Assembly: GCA_020847555.1 (NCBI GenBank)
Contig: JADLBT010000169.1
Span: 8,684 to 72,683 of the forward strand
DNA: 64,000 nt
DNA from: Gemmataceae bacterium
GTDB taxonomy: Bacteria > Planctomycetota > Planctomycetia > Gemmatales > Gemmataceae
Direction of reading: 5' to 3'
Below the pieces are notes generated by a model that was not told the DNA's origin, searched no databases, and saw nothing but the letters and a program-made list of their open reading frames with translations. Position numbers and translations under genes: made by a program. Of this stretch, positions 43,701-51,796 are shown piece by piece; within the stretch, counting starts at the first letter, position 1, and the number at the start of each line of letters is the position of its first letter.

Positions 43701-46244
43701 CTCCGGCCGGCGCGTCCGGACGAGGTACTTGCCGTCCGCCCCCGGCCTGACCTCGCGCCCGTCCACGAGCACGCGCAGGTTCGGGTCGGGGCGCTCCCGC
43801 TTCGCCTCCGCCGCCTGCAGGGCCTTCAGCGCCTCGTCGAGATTCCCGTGGGCGACGAGCTGGCGCACCAGTTCCTTCTTCCGTGCCTCCTTGCCGTACT
43901 GGTCGATGCGCGCGAACGTGACCGGGTCGGCTGGCCGGCCGGTGTTGAAGTGCCAGCCGAGGAGGCGCTCGGCGTCGCGGCTGCTGGCCTCGTAGTAACC
44001 CATCGGGTGCCACCCGAGCCAGTGGCGCTGCCCGTCGTTGCCTGGCTCAGTGAGGAACAGGGAAAATAGCGGCAGCTGCTCGACCGCCCCCTGCCCGACC
44101 TTCAGAACGCGGTTCGTCACCTTGTCGTCGGCCCCACGGACGCTCAGGGTGATGGTCATGCCCGGGCGGCGCTCGAAGAAGGCGCTGTGCAGGGCATACG
44201 GCTCGGCGAACGGGGCGAACCGGCGCGGCTGGATCAACCCGAGGATCGTGTCGCCCTGCCGCAGCACCCCCTCGGCCGGGCTTCCCTTGCGCACCTCGTC
44301 CACCAGCAGGCCGACGGGCCGCTTCTTGACCACCAGCCCCTTCACTCCGCCGACCTGGCCGATGATCCTGTCGAGTTCGGTCAGGCTCCAGACGCGAACC
44401 GTCTGGTCATCGGCCGCGGTTGCCAGCAGCCGGCCGTCCGCCGACACCGTCAGCGACCGGATCGGACTGAGATGCCCGGCGAGGCGCGCCAGCAGGTCGC
44501 CCTGCAACGCATCGTAGACGTCCAGCAGCGGTTCGTTGGCCTCCGGGTCGTAGCGGGCCACGATGAGCAAGGCGGTCGCGCGCTTGCCTTCCGGCGGGAG
44601 CAGGCCGAGCGGACCGATCCGCTGCGTCTTGCCGAACCGCAACGGCTCGGGCGGAAACGCCTTGCCGCCCCGCGTCACGACCAGGGTCTTTCCCTCCGCG
44701 TCCTGGCCCTGCTTCACACCCCAGCCGGCCAGCTTCTGCCTGTTCGCGTCCTCGTCCTTCGTCCACCCCTTCGTCCCCTCGCTGAGGGCGTCGGCGGCGA
44801 AGTTCAGAACCAGCTGGGCCGGCGGGTTGGACGTGACGTCGAGGAGCAGGCCCGCCTGCTGCTTCTTGCCTACCAGCCGGTGGACGAATTCGATCTTCCC
44901 CACGGAAGAGCCGGCGCTGTGCAGCACCTGGGCCTTGCCGGCGTTTGCCAGCAGGGCCGGGATCGAGAAGACGAGGATGCGGTGGTCGGCGCTGCCGGAA
45001 ACCGCCAGGTGGGTGCCCCGCGGGGTGGTCGCCACGGCGGGCCAGATGGCGCTGTCCTTCCAGAGGGGGACGCGGGTCTTGAGCGGGCCGATGGTGCCAT
45101 CGCCAGCGATCGCATGCACCTGGAGGAAAGTCTCCAGCTGCCGCTTGCCGTTGCGCTGATCCTGCTCGATGACCACGATCGCGACGTGATCGAGGGTCTT
45201 CCCCGGGGCCGACGGGAACAGGGCGAGCCTGGCCGGGATGGTGGGCAGGCCGTTGCGGCTGGGGAGCAGGTTGGTTCCGCGTCCGGTGTACTGAAGCCTG
45301 GCGCCGCTCACGTCCCACACCTGAAGCTGGCCGGCGTTACTGGTCCTGGGCGACAGCGCGCCGACCAGGACGTGCTTTTTGTCCGGCAGCGGCACAACGA
45401 CGGTCTTCGGCCGCCCGGCCGGCTCGGACGTGAACTCTCCGGCACCGGCCACGTTCCAGACGCGGAGCGCACTGTCCCCCCAGACCACGGCGACCCGCAG
45501 CTGCTTCGGGCCGGCGCCGGTGCGGGTGACGGCCACGCTCGGGGCCGGGTTGGCGGCGGGCGGGGCCGGGTCGATCACGGCCCGGGCGAGCGGAGCGGCG
45601 GCGTCCTTGCCGGGAGCGGCGTCCCAGACCAGCACCTCGCCGACGTCCCGGGTGTCCTTCGCGTCCCGGCCGCGGGCGACCGAGACGAGCACCGGCGCCT
45701 CGCCCGGGGCGAACTCCAGCGAGAGGAGGTAGCCGGTGTGGCCGCGCAGGGTTCGCACGAGCTTCCGCCGGACGGTGTCGTAGACGTGGATCACCCCCTC
45801 GTCCCGGCGCATGTCGAGAGTGACCGTCGCGGCCGCGTCGAGGATAACGCCCCGGTCGTCGAGGCTCGAGCCGAGACGCAGCACTCCGAGGCCGCCAACG
45901 GCGAGCAGGTTGCCCTTTTCCGAGACGGCGAGGGCGTTGATCGCGCCGCGCATCCCCGGCCCGATCGGCGGCCGGTAGTAGTGATCGGGCTGGAAGGCGA
46001 ATCCGCGCGCCTTCTCGTCGTAGGCCCAGGCGCGGACGACCTTGTCATACCCGCTGGCGAACAGAGTGCGCCCGTCCGGACTGAACGCGAGGGCGGTCAC
46101 GTTGCTGGTCGGCCCGCCGGCCTCCAGGCGCAGGATCGGGCGTCTGTCGCCCGGCGCAACCTTGTCCCTGGGAGGCTGGGCAACGGCCGAGGCCGCAGCC
46201 GTCAGACACAGCAAGGCGGCGATGAGCAGGGTCGAGGTTCGCAT
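40797..46244 (-). CDS. Giant secreted WD40-PDZ protein with inactive caspase-like (C14) C-terminal domain
   Basis: 1815 residues from ATG 46244, behind GAGAGAG; the first 22 residues are a signal peptide (LLIAALLCLTAAASAVAQ). WD40-type repeats occur near residue 50-120 (VTALAFSPDGRTLFASG), in the stretch to about 400, and at about 600-640 (IRSLTVSADGRLLATAADD). A PDZ-like domain follows (KGSPAEGVLRQGDTILGL). The long middle is beta-rich and repetitive, fitting stacked Ig-like modules. Residues about 1580-1815 have a caspase/peptidase C14 pattern, but the His motif FYFxGHG reads FYFQGKAS and the Cys motif LLDxCxSG reads LLDVAPQD, so the dyad is missing. A scaffold or sensor role is inferred. 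It follows an ECF sigma gene. Confidence 0.83.
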   Translation of the reverse strand: MRTSTLLIAALLCLTAAASAVAQPPRDKVAPGDRRPILRLEAGGPTSNVTALAFSPDGRTLFASGYDKVVRAWAYDEKARGFAFQPDHYYRPPIGPGMRGAINALAVSEKGNLLAVGGLGVLRLGSSLDDRGVILDAAATVTLDMRRDEGVIHVYDTVRRKLVRTLRGHTGYLLSLEFAPGEAPVLVSVARGRDAKDTRDVGEVLVWDAAPGKDAAAPLARAVIDPAPPAANPAPSVAVTRTGAGPKQLRVAVVWGDSALRVWNVAGAGEFTSEPAGRPKTVVVPLPDKKHVLVGALSPRTSNAGQLQVWDVSGARLQYTGRGTNLLPSRNGLPTIPARLALFPSAPGKTLDHVAIVVIEQDQRNGKRQLETFLQVHAIAGDGTIGPLKTRVPLWKDSAIWPAVATTPRGTHLAVSGSADHRILVFSIPALLANAGKAQVLHSAGSSVGKIEFVHRLVGKKQQAGLLLDVTSNPPAQLVLNFAADALSEGTKGWTKDEDANRQKLAGWGVKQGQDAEGKTLVVTRGGKAFPPEPLRFGKTQRIGPLGLLPPEGKRATALLIVARYDPEANEPLLDVYDALQGDLLARLAGHLSPIRSLTVSADGRLLATAADDQTVRVWSLTELDRIIGQVGGVKGLVVKKRPVGLLVDEVRKGSPAEGVLRQGDTILGLIQPRRFAPFAEPYALHSAFFERRPGMTITLSVRGADDKVTNRVLKVGQGAVEQLPLFSLFLTEPGNDGQRHWLGWHPMGYYEASSRDAERLLGWHFNTGRPADPVTFARIDQYGKEARKKELVRQLVAHGNLDEALKALQAAEAKRERPDPNLRVLVDGREVRPGADGKYLVRTRRPELHLLVGHYESKQGDTLAWQLNGRPPRSFGERDGAGWSAQVELPDGPDHTLQALVTLSGEKVAHPSPLLPLLYQPPAPTLEFAGAPTGTVKEKAFPLELTLRPGADGVPVRVTVTQEVNGKKKAIRAQTYPGKVQKVSVPIALEAGPNRIEVVATNEKAHPKYPARETDRLSLRRTYEQVVLKSPTIVLTSVTPFEGGDPQIPETIQPGRTMLVEGPKVLIKGTVTAPQALSAASWQNVASGGKGTLAQLKPGLKKIEIHEVVPLVPGVQTVRFRAATPDSKEQIEALTLFYRPRLPRVVLMPVPTVYGTVAPTTKIDVAGKLYWPKDSPRNLPLKATVLVNRQLADATALLDSKSGTVTAKGVKLQPGPNFVQVLVSHDSAKIPSEWAGDPQTGYLHALYLRPPQMKAVQAAQAGNRPEVVLTAVVQSATPLVADRTTVHVNGEPPRGFKVMPPKADAEKHLWRLEVQGVALPAEENQIEVWTHNEDGDSLKPGVAKFEFQKPRPRPGIAVLSPAGAARTLLDREVKVTFRVTLPQPPKKVEVWRQGEAQAVPHVGPKSIGDNLYEYEATVPLQWGTNVVQILAESDGGERGESRLTVNAVEKPVQIEVDRLTAAAANGNSVTRQAGVGALRFAPAPEPVVWVHGTVRSFGQGNQPAGTPRLQLRVNGFRQPEVELGAPKQVEGGTERTFRAPVVLNAPQGNKIDLSLPQLVVREDARTELVLDCAKPRARPLVHVVIVAPLKSDATTMREKLGKALVPLEAAGVLTTQFYPPLTEDDRRSDVFSQLLRIRDAIRARAAGKVTTNDLVLFYFQGKASAKGEQQFFWMPDSRGGRYLADTALDLALVAREFGGFLGAQAALLDVAPQDAPGTEAVPKPGLACSEWTSGYRFALLRHRWLGKAGDNGNGRLLEQLPGALPKAEGLRDLVGVLCELFHKMPKSAQALSRYDSHLPRNLDIRFRRGVRSEE

Positions 46245-46330
46245 GATCTCTCTCGCAGACGGGACGCTCGGGGGAGCGCGTTGCGGGTTATCGCAGAAGC
46301 CGAGGGGGATGGCGTGCCAGGGTTCTGTGG

Positions 46331-46380
46331 CAAGCCCACGGGTGGCGCTCCGTGAGCTGGCCACCGAACCCTGGCCCACC
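46331..46380. repeat. Palindromic intergenic repeat, truncated copy
   Basis: CAAGCCCACGGGTGGCGCTCC matches the left arm of the family; the right arm is incomplete. It lies in the 246-base gap between the ECF sigma gene and the giant WD40 gene. Confidence 0.65.
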
Positions 46381-46490
46381 CTCCCCCTTGCCTCTGCCTG
46401 GATTATCCCGTTCGGGACGAAGAACCGGCCAACCGGGACGCGAGCCGGTTGATGTGGATCGTGCCGGCGCGGAGAGGGACGGCAGCCGGG

Positions 46491-47084
46491 TCAGGCGGAG
46501 GGGGAGAGCCCTTCCTGCCCCGCCTGCTCGCGCACCTTTTCCATGATACGGCGGATCTTGCGGTCGGTGATCCCGAGTTTCTCGGCGATCTCGACGTTGC
46601 TATGCCCTTCCATGCGCAGCTCGAGAATGCGCCGGTGCTCGGGCTCCAGGCGGTCGAGAAAGTGCTGGAGCAGGTCGAGGAAGTTGGCCGCCTCCTCGGG
46701 TGTCGGCTCGCCTCCCATCAGCTTGAGCAGCATGTCCTGGGTGTCGCCCCCGTGGCCGGTCTCCTGGGTGGCGTCGCGCTTGGCCCGCCTGTGGAACGCG
46801 ATCTGACGGAACGTCTTGTGGACCGTGATGCGCGCGAGGAGCTTGCACACGTCGTCCGGATCTTCGAGGTGGAACTGACCCTGCCTGGCCCGGTGGAAGA
46901 AGGTTCGGAAGACCGACTGGACGATGTCTTCCGGGTCGATCCGGCTGGCGAGACGCTGGCTGATACGTCGGCGTGCGAGGGCCACGAGTTGTTCGGCGTA
47001 GCGGTCGAACAGCTGACGGGCGGCGTCCTCGTCGCCTGTCTGCCACGGGTTCGGGGAGGCCCCTTCCCGGGGAGTTTCGTCCAT
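46491..47084 (-). CDS. ECF-type RNA polymerase sigma factor
   Basis: 197 residues behind GAGGGA. Region 2 contains QLFDRYAEQLVALARRRI and DPEDIVQSVFRTFF; region 4 contains LEPEHRRILELRMEGHSNVEIAEKLGITDRKIRRIME, a helix-turn-helix. The sequence is of the ECF kind that is much expanded in planctomycetes (longer linker and no anti-sigma gene next to it). It directs transcription of an unknown regulon. The downstream giant WD40 protein may be linked, since both are on the same strand with a repeat in between. Confidence 0.9.
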   Translation of the reverse strand: MDETPREGASPNPWQTGDEDAARQLFDRYAEQLVALARRRISQRLASRIDPEDIVQSVFRTFFHRARQGQFHLEDPDDVCKLLARITVHKTFRQIAFHRRAKRDATQETGHGGDTQDMLLKLMGGEPTPEEAANFLDLLQHFLDRLEPEHRRILELRMEGHSNVEIAEKLGITDRKIRRIMEKVREQAGQEGLSPSA

Positions 47085-47247
47085 CGCCAGATCCCTCGTT
47101 GGGCCGGCCCGGATAGGCCGCGAAGTATCTACTCAGGCTAACGGCCGTTGCGCGGGTTAGCAAGCGCCATTTGGGCGGCGTGGGTCGGAGGGAAGAAGGG
47201 GCGGACTGGGACAGAGACAAGCGGTCCGGTGTGCGCAGGTTTTTGGT

Positions 47248-47318
47248 AAAGCCCACGGGTGACGTTCCGTGGGGGCAGTGCTGAGGGCTTGGCCCACGGA
47301 GCGCCACCCGTGGGCTTT
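47248..47318. repeat. Palindromic intergenic repeat, full copy
   Basis: 71 bp with AAAGCCCACGGGT / ACCCGTGGGCTTT ends. It sits upstream of the ECF sigma gene and downstream of the 101-residue hypothetical gene, in a gap of about 270 bases that holds nothing else recognisable. Confidence 0.85.
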
Positions 47319-47358
47319 GCCCAGCAACTCCCTTGCCCCTGCACTGGACCTGTCGGGC

Positions 47359-47664
47359 TCAGGCCGCGACGCTCAGCCGCCAGCGCCGGACCGTGGTCGG
47401 CCCGACCGGAACCTCAATCACCTCGTCGCCGGGCTCGGCTCCGAACCCGTCGGCCAGCGCCGCGGCCGGATCCTCTCCCTCGGGCAGATCCTCGCGGTGG
47501 ACCAGGTAAACGTCATCCTCGACGCGGAGCAAACTGTTCAGCGCCTCGGCGAGATCGCCCCAGGTCACTCGTGCCGGATTCAGGCCCGGCAACAGCGAGC
47601 GCAGGAACTCGGCGTAGGGCCGCGCCGACAGCGGACGCGGCGGCAACACGTAGAACGTGGACAC
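47359..47664 (-). CDS. Small hypothetical protein, 101 residues
   Basis: Starts at GTG 47664 behind GGGAGG. The sequence STFYVLPPRPLSARPYAEFLRSLLPG is followed by an acidic middle (REDLPEGEDPAAALADG) and a short C-terminal beta strand (EVPVGPTTVRRWRLSVA). No motif, signal peptide or membrane segment is recognised. The clear ribosome-binding site and codon composition favour a real gene. It is convergent with nothing and lies downstream of selA on the same strand. Confidence 0.65.
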   Translation of the reverse strand: MSTFYVLPPRPLSARPYAEFLRSLLPGLNPARVTWGDLAEALNSLLRVEDDVYLVHREDLPEGEDPAAALADGFGAEPGDEVIEVPVGPTTVRRWRLSVAA

Positions 47665-47820
47665 GGTACTAATCCTCCCTGATCCGGTACGCTACCCAGG
47701 ATCGGCAGGAGGCCAGCATCGCCTCCGCGCGTCCCGCGACGCGCCAGGCCAGGGGGGGAGGGGCGCGGTCGCACAGCCCGCACGCCCGGTGCAACCGGCA
47801 CTCCGCTCGCAGCCGGGAGG

Positions 47821-49218
47821 TCAGCCGGTGACGGCGGCGCGGCGCACCGCGTCCACCAGGGCATCCTCGTCGGCCGGGAAGACGGTACGCACGTCCAGGA
47901 CCAGCCTGCCGTCGCGCAGCCGGCCCATGACCGCCGGGCTGCCGGTGCGCAGCCGGTGTGCCAGCTGGGTGTCACTGACGGCGCTCGCCTCGACGCTGAC
48001 GACGCTCGTCCGCATCGTCTGGTCGGGCAGGGAGCCGCCGCCGACGTAGGCGATGTCGTCCGACACCTCCGCCCGCGCTACCCCGGCCACGGCGCGCAGC
48101 CGCTCGGCGAGCGTCTCGGCACGCCGCCGCAGTTCGTCCAGCGGCGCACCGAGCATGCGCAGCCCCGGTATCTCGTCCAGCGCCCGCGCCTCGTTGAGGT
48201 AGAGGCGCAAGGTAGCTTCCAGGGCCGCCAGCGTCATCTTGTCCAGCCGAAAGGCGCGCATCAGCGGATCCTTCTCGATCTTCTGGATCCACTCCTTCTT
48301 GCCGGCCAGGATGCCGGCCTGCGGTCCACCGAGCAGTTTGTCGCCGCTGAACAGCACCAGGTCGGCCCCGGCCGCGATGCTGTCGCGCGCCACCGGCTCG
48401 CCCTGGAAGCCGAACCGCGCGAAGTCGAGCAGAGCGCCGCTGCCGATGTCGTCGATCACCTTCAGCCCGTGCTTGCGACCCAGCTGCGCCAGCTCGCCGA
48501 TCGGGACCGATTTCGTGAAGCCGGAAACGCGGTAGTTGCTGGTATGGATCGTCATCAGCGCGGCGGTGCTGGGGCCGATGGCGCGCTCGTAGTCGGCCAG
48601 GCGCGTGATGTTCGTCGTGCCGACCTCGCGCAGCGTGGCCCCGCTGACCGCCAGGATGTCCGGGATGCGGAAGCTGCCGCCGATCTCGATCAGCTGGCCG
48701 CGCGACAGAATCACTTCCTTGCCGGCGCACAGGGCGCGCAGGGCGATGACGGTGGCGGCCGCGTTGTTGTTGACTGCCGTCGCCGCCTCGGCGCCGGTGA
48801 GCCGGCAGACCCACTCGCGGATTGCGACCTGGCGGGACGAACGCTTGCCCGTTTCCAGGTCGAGTTCGAGGTTGAGGTAGCCGCGGGCTGCGTCGTAGGC
48901 GGCGCGAGCCGCCTCCTCCGCGACCGGCGCCCGGCCGAGGTTCGTGTGCAGGACGATGCCGGTCGCGTTGATGACGCGGACAAGCTTCGGGCGGAAGGTC
49001 TGCTCCAGGCGCGAGGCGGCCCGGACCGCCAGCGCCGCGCCGCTGGCGGCGCCGTCGAGCGGTTCGCCCTGTCGGAGGCGGCGCCGCGTCGCGTCGAGTT
49101 CGGCGCGGACGGCGGCGACGATCTGTGCGTGCGCGTGCCGGCCCTCCAGTTCGCGGAGGGCCGGGTACTGGAGGACGTCGTTGACGGAAGGGAGGTTGCG
49201 AAGCGGGTTATCTGGCAT
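47821..49218 (-). CDS. selA: L-seryl-tRNA(Sec) selenium transferase SelA
   Basis: 465 residues, normal length. The N-terminal LRNLPSVNDVLQYPAL, VINATGIVLHTNLGRAPV, CAGKEVILSRGQLIEIGGSF and SGDKLLGGPQAGIL (with the PLP-binding Lys) are all diagnostic. SelA converts Ser-tRNA(Sec) into Sec-tRNA(Sec) using selenophosphate, so the organism probably makes selenoproteins. SelB, SelD and the selC tRNA were looked for and are not visible in this window, and no gene here shows an obvious in-frame UGA. Confidence 0.95.
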   Translation of the reverse strand: MPDNPLRNLPSVNDVLQYPALRELEGRHAHAQIVAAVRAELDATRRRLRQGEPLDGAASGAALAVRAASRLEQTFRPKLVRVINATGIVLHTNLGRAPVAEEAARAAYDAARGYLNLELDLETGKRSSRQVAIREWVCRLTGAEAATAVNNNAAATVIALRALCAGKEVILSRGQLIEIGGSFRIPDILAVSGATLREVGTTNITRLADYERAIGPSTAALMTIHTSNYRVSGFTKSVPIGELAQLGRKHGLKVIDDIGSGALLDFARFGFQGEPVARDSIAAGADLVLFSGDKLLGGPQAGILAGKKEWIQKIEKDPLMRAFRLDKMTLAALEATLRLYLNEARALDEIPGLRMLGAPLDELRRRAETLAERLRAVAGVARAEVSDDIAYVGGGSLPDQTMRTSVVSVEASAVSDTQLAHRLRTGSPAVMGRLRDGRLVLDVRTVFPADEDALVDAVRRAAVTG

Positions 49219-49295
49219 GACGAGGTTCCCTGGCGAGAGGGCGCATCGGTATCGCTCGCCAGCTTATCGCGCCGCGGCGGACGTCACAACCTGCG

Positions 49296-49329
49296 CCAGA
49301 GCCCACGGGCCGCGGCCCGGGGGTTCTGG
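49296..49329. repeat. Short palindromic repeat copy (CCAGAGCCCACGGGC / CCCGGGGGTTCTGG)
   Basis: A 34-bp reduced member of the family in the 119-base gap between the starts of selA and the stop of the DUF362 fusion gene. Its arms pair with one G-rich mismatch run. Confidence 0.55.
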
Positions 49330-49337
49330 GAGGTTCG

Positions 49338-51260
49338 TCAAGCTGACCGGCCGACGCAGATACCCTGGAAGTGCGGCACCGTCTCGAACGGCTGCCTGGT
49401 CGCCTCGATCGTCTCGCCAAGCTGCTGGATCTCGCCGGCGCCGAGGAGCCCGAGGCGCTTCTGCCGGCCCAGCACGAGATAGGCAATCCGCTCCGGGTCG
49501 AGCTTCATCAGCCGGCAGCACGTCGCGTCCACGGCCAGCGGATCGGCGCCCATGATGACGGCCCCGAGGGCCTTCGGCGTGCCGTTGAGCGGACCGTCCC
49601 CCTCCATGCCGACGATGCCGTCCACGATCGCCAGATCCGGCGTCCGCGTCAGGGCGATATCCACGATGCTGTTGTCGATGCCGCGCCAGTGCAGCTCGTT
49701 CTTGGGCCACCCGTAGCAGATACCCGGGAGGGTGCCGAACAGGTTCTTCAGCGACAGCGTCGCGCCGGCCCAGTGGTGCGTCTTGAGTTTCGGGAGCGAG
49801 ATGAGGACGTCGGCGCTCAGCACCGCGCGCGTCAGGTAGAGATGCTCCAGTCCGGTCAGGCGCCCGAGGTTCGGCACCTTGACCGGCTCGTCGTGGTTGA
49901 GGTCCACGAACGGCACGTTGCAGTGCCGCAGCACGTCGCCCAGCCCGCTTGCCGCGACGAGGTATTCGACGTTCCGCCAGTGCCCCGGCCCCTCGGCGAC
50001 GACCACCTCCGCCGCCCCCTCGCGCCGGCACAGCTCGATGACGGCGGCGACGAAGTTCGGGTGGGTGTTGATGACCTTGCCGCGGTGGTACTCGACCAGG
50101 TTCGGCTTGAGGACGACACGCTTGCCGGCCAGCGGCACCTTCGCCCGGAAGTTCTCGTACTGGCGCCCGAGCAGGCCGGTGAGGTCCGCGTTGTAGTCGC
50201 TCTCGCGGGCGATGTGAACGGGGCTCTGCGGCCCGACCTGGCGCAGCTGCCCGGCCGCCTTCACCGCGAGTCCGCGGCACCACGCCCCGAAGCGCTGCCC
50301 CAGCGACTTTCTCCGCAGCACCGCGGGCGTCCCCGGAATCGCCTCGGCCGCGCTCGCGCTCGCGTCGGGCAAGCGGAAGACGCTGTGCTCTCCGGCGGCC
50401 AGGGCGAGGGCGGTCAGCGCCTGGCGCACCGGCGCCGGCCGCACCCAGTTGACATCCTGCCGCGCGACGTGTGCCTTCCCAATGGTTTCGTCGAGGACCG
50501 GCAGCGCCGCCTCGACGCCAGGCTGGGCGCGGTGCCGCTCCAGCGCAATCTTGATCCAGCACAGGTGTTCGAGATCGTCAGTGGCGGTCTGCCTCAGGAG
50601 ATACTGCACCGCCGAGGCGATGCGCGGGTGGTCGCGGCCCTGCAGGGCGAGCAGCATCAGGGCAGTCGGCCCGGGGATGGGTTCGGTCGGGCGGCCGAGG
50701 ATCTTGCGGTTGCCGTAGTTGATGCCGCCCTCGTCCGCGGCCCGATCAAGCAGCAAGCGCAGCCCCTCGTCCACGCGGGCGTGGCCGCCCTGCCCGACGC
50801 GCCGCAGGGCCAGGCACGCCCACGCGGTCGGCTCGGCCCACGAGAAGTTCCCCTCCGCCCACGGCCAACCGATCAGCTTCAGGTCGATGTCGTGCAACTC
50901 GCCCGTTCCCGTGGTTTCGGGCGAGCGGCCGCGGAGGCCGAGCAGCCGGGCGACGGTCGGCCGGAGCGCCGCGGGCGCGTCGCCGAGAACGGCCCGGGTG
51001 AACAGAGCGAGGGCCATCGGCCAGACGGCCTCCGCGCGGCCGCGTTCCAGCCGGTAGCTACCGTCCGGCTGGGCGCACCGATCCAGCGCGGCGCGGCCGG
51101 CGCGGCTGACGTCGCCGAAACGGTCGGACTCCAGCGCCAGCGCGAGCAGGGCGAGGCAGGTCGGCTCCAGGTGCGCCGCCTGGCCGGGCGCGTAGCCCCA
51201 ACCGCCGTCCGAATGAGCCTGGGCGGCGAGCGTGTCCAGATACGAGCTGATGTACGGCAC
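49338..51260 (-). CDS. DUF362 protein fused to an alpha/alpha-toroid (prenyltransferase/squalene-cyclase-like) domain
   Basis: 640 residues from GTG 51260, behind GAGG (a TTG 18 codons upstream has none). Residues about 1-300 contain the repeats GGWGYAPGQAAHLEPTCLALLAL and WSWAEPTAWACLALRRVG-like helices with QDGSY-type motifs, as in terpenoid-cyclase/prenyltransferase toroids. Residues about 330-640 are DUF362: VVLKPNLVEYHRGKVINTHP, EVVVAEGPGHWRNVEYL, DVLISLPKLKTHHWAGATLS and DGIVGMEGDGPLNG. DUF362 proteins have an unproven role, often linked to electron carriers or metal. No ferredoxin CxxC cluster is present. Confidence 0.82.
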   Translation of the reverse strand: MPYISSYLDTLAAQAHSDGGWGYAPGQAAHLEPTCLALLALALESDRFGDVSRAGRAALDRCAQPDGSYRLERGRAEAVWPMALALFTRAVLGDAPAALRPTVARLLGLRGRSPETTGTGELHDIDLKLIGWPWAEGNFSWAEPTAWACLALRRVGQGGHARVDEGLRLLLDRAADEGGINYGNRKILGRPTEPIPGPTALMLLALQGRDHPRIASAVQYLLRQTATDDLEHLCWIKIALERHRAQPGVEAALPVLDETIGKAHVARQDVNWVRPAPVRQALTALALAAGEHSVFRLPDASASAAEAIPGTPAVLRRKSLGQRFGAWCRGLAVKAAGQLRQVGPQSPVHIARESDYNADLTGLLGRQYENFRAKVPLAGKRVVLKPNLVEYHRGKVINTHPNFVAAVIELCRREGAAEVVVAEGPGHWRNVEYLVAASGLGDVLRHCNVPFVDLNHDEPVKVPNLGRLTGLEHLYLTRAVLSADVLISLPKLKTHHWAGATLSLKNLFGTLPGICYGWPKNELHWRGIDNSIVDIALTRTPDLAIVDGIVGMEGDGPLNGTPKALGAVIMGADPLAVDATCCRLMKLDPERIAYLVLGRQKRLGLLGAGEIQQLGETIEATRQPFETVPHFQGICVGRSA

Positions 51261-51381
51261 GAAAACCTCGGGGAGCAGGACAACGGGGATCGTGGTTCCG
51301 CCTGGGCGCAGCAAGTCTAGCTCACGATTCCGGCCGGGGCTGAATTCTCCGTGGCCCTATTGAAGCCGGGCGGTCGTCCCG

Positions 51382-51645
51382 GTGCATATGGTGATCCGCC
51401 GGGTCGTCAGCCACGGCAAGCGAGCCGTGGCCCGGCGGGTGCGGGCGCAGTTGCCGAGCGGCAGCGGCGTGACGGAGGCAGCGTGCAAGACGCTGGTGAC
51501 GATGCGGCTGTGCCGGTCGGGGACCAGGTGGTGGGAGGAGGGTGCGGCCGCCGTGCTCAGTTTGCGAGCGTTGTCGTACACGGCAGGGCGATGGGAGCAA
51601 TTCTGGGCCAAGGTCGATCGCTACGGCTTCCCGATCGAGAACTGA
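51382..51645 (+). pseudogene. C-terminal remnant of an ISKra4-like transposase
   Basis: The last 87 codons of a transposase are open, with SGSGVTEAACKTLVTMRLC and GAAAVLSLRALSYTAGRWEQF, the conserved C-terminal end of ISKra4-type DDE transposases (GSGxxEAACK). The catalytic N-terminal part, inverted repeats and target duplication are not visible, so it is a fossil, not an active element. Confidence 0.7.
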
Positions 51646-51745
51646 CACAGGTTTTTACATCACGCGCAGGTCGCACTCCTGGCGATCGGGCCGCAACTGC
51701 TCTCAGGGCTTGCTATTGCTGAAGAGCGGCTCGCCGGTTACACCC

Positions 51746-51796
51746 AAAACAAAAACAGGGGCCTCGCCGTGCTGGGGCACGAACGAGAACCCCTGT
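51746..51796 (-). terminator. Rho-independent terminator, minus strand
   Basis: On the minus strand ACAGGGG (51796-51790) pairs with CCCCTGT (51761-51755), with further paired CTCG/CGAG and CGTGC/GCACG and a CCCA loop. It is followed by TTTTTGTTTT, a U-tract that is striking in a 65-70% GC region. It would end transcripts coming from about 51965 or from the small gene at 52181. Confidence 0.72.
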
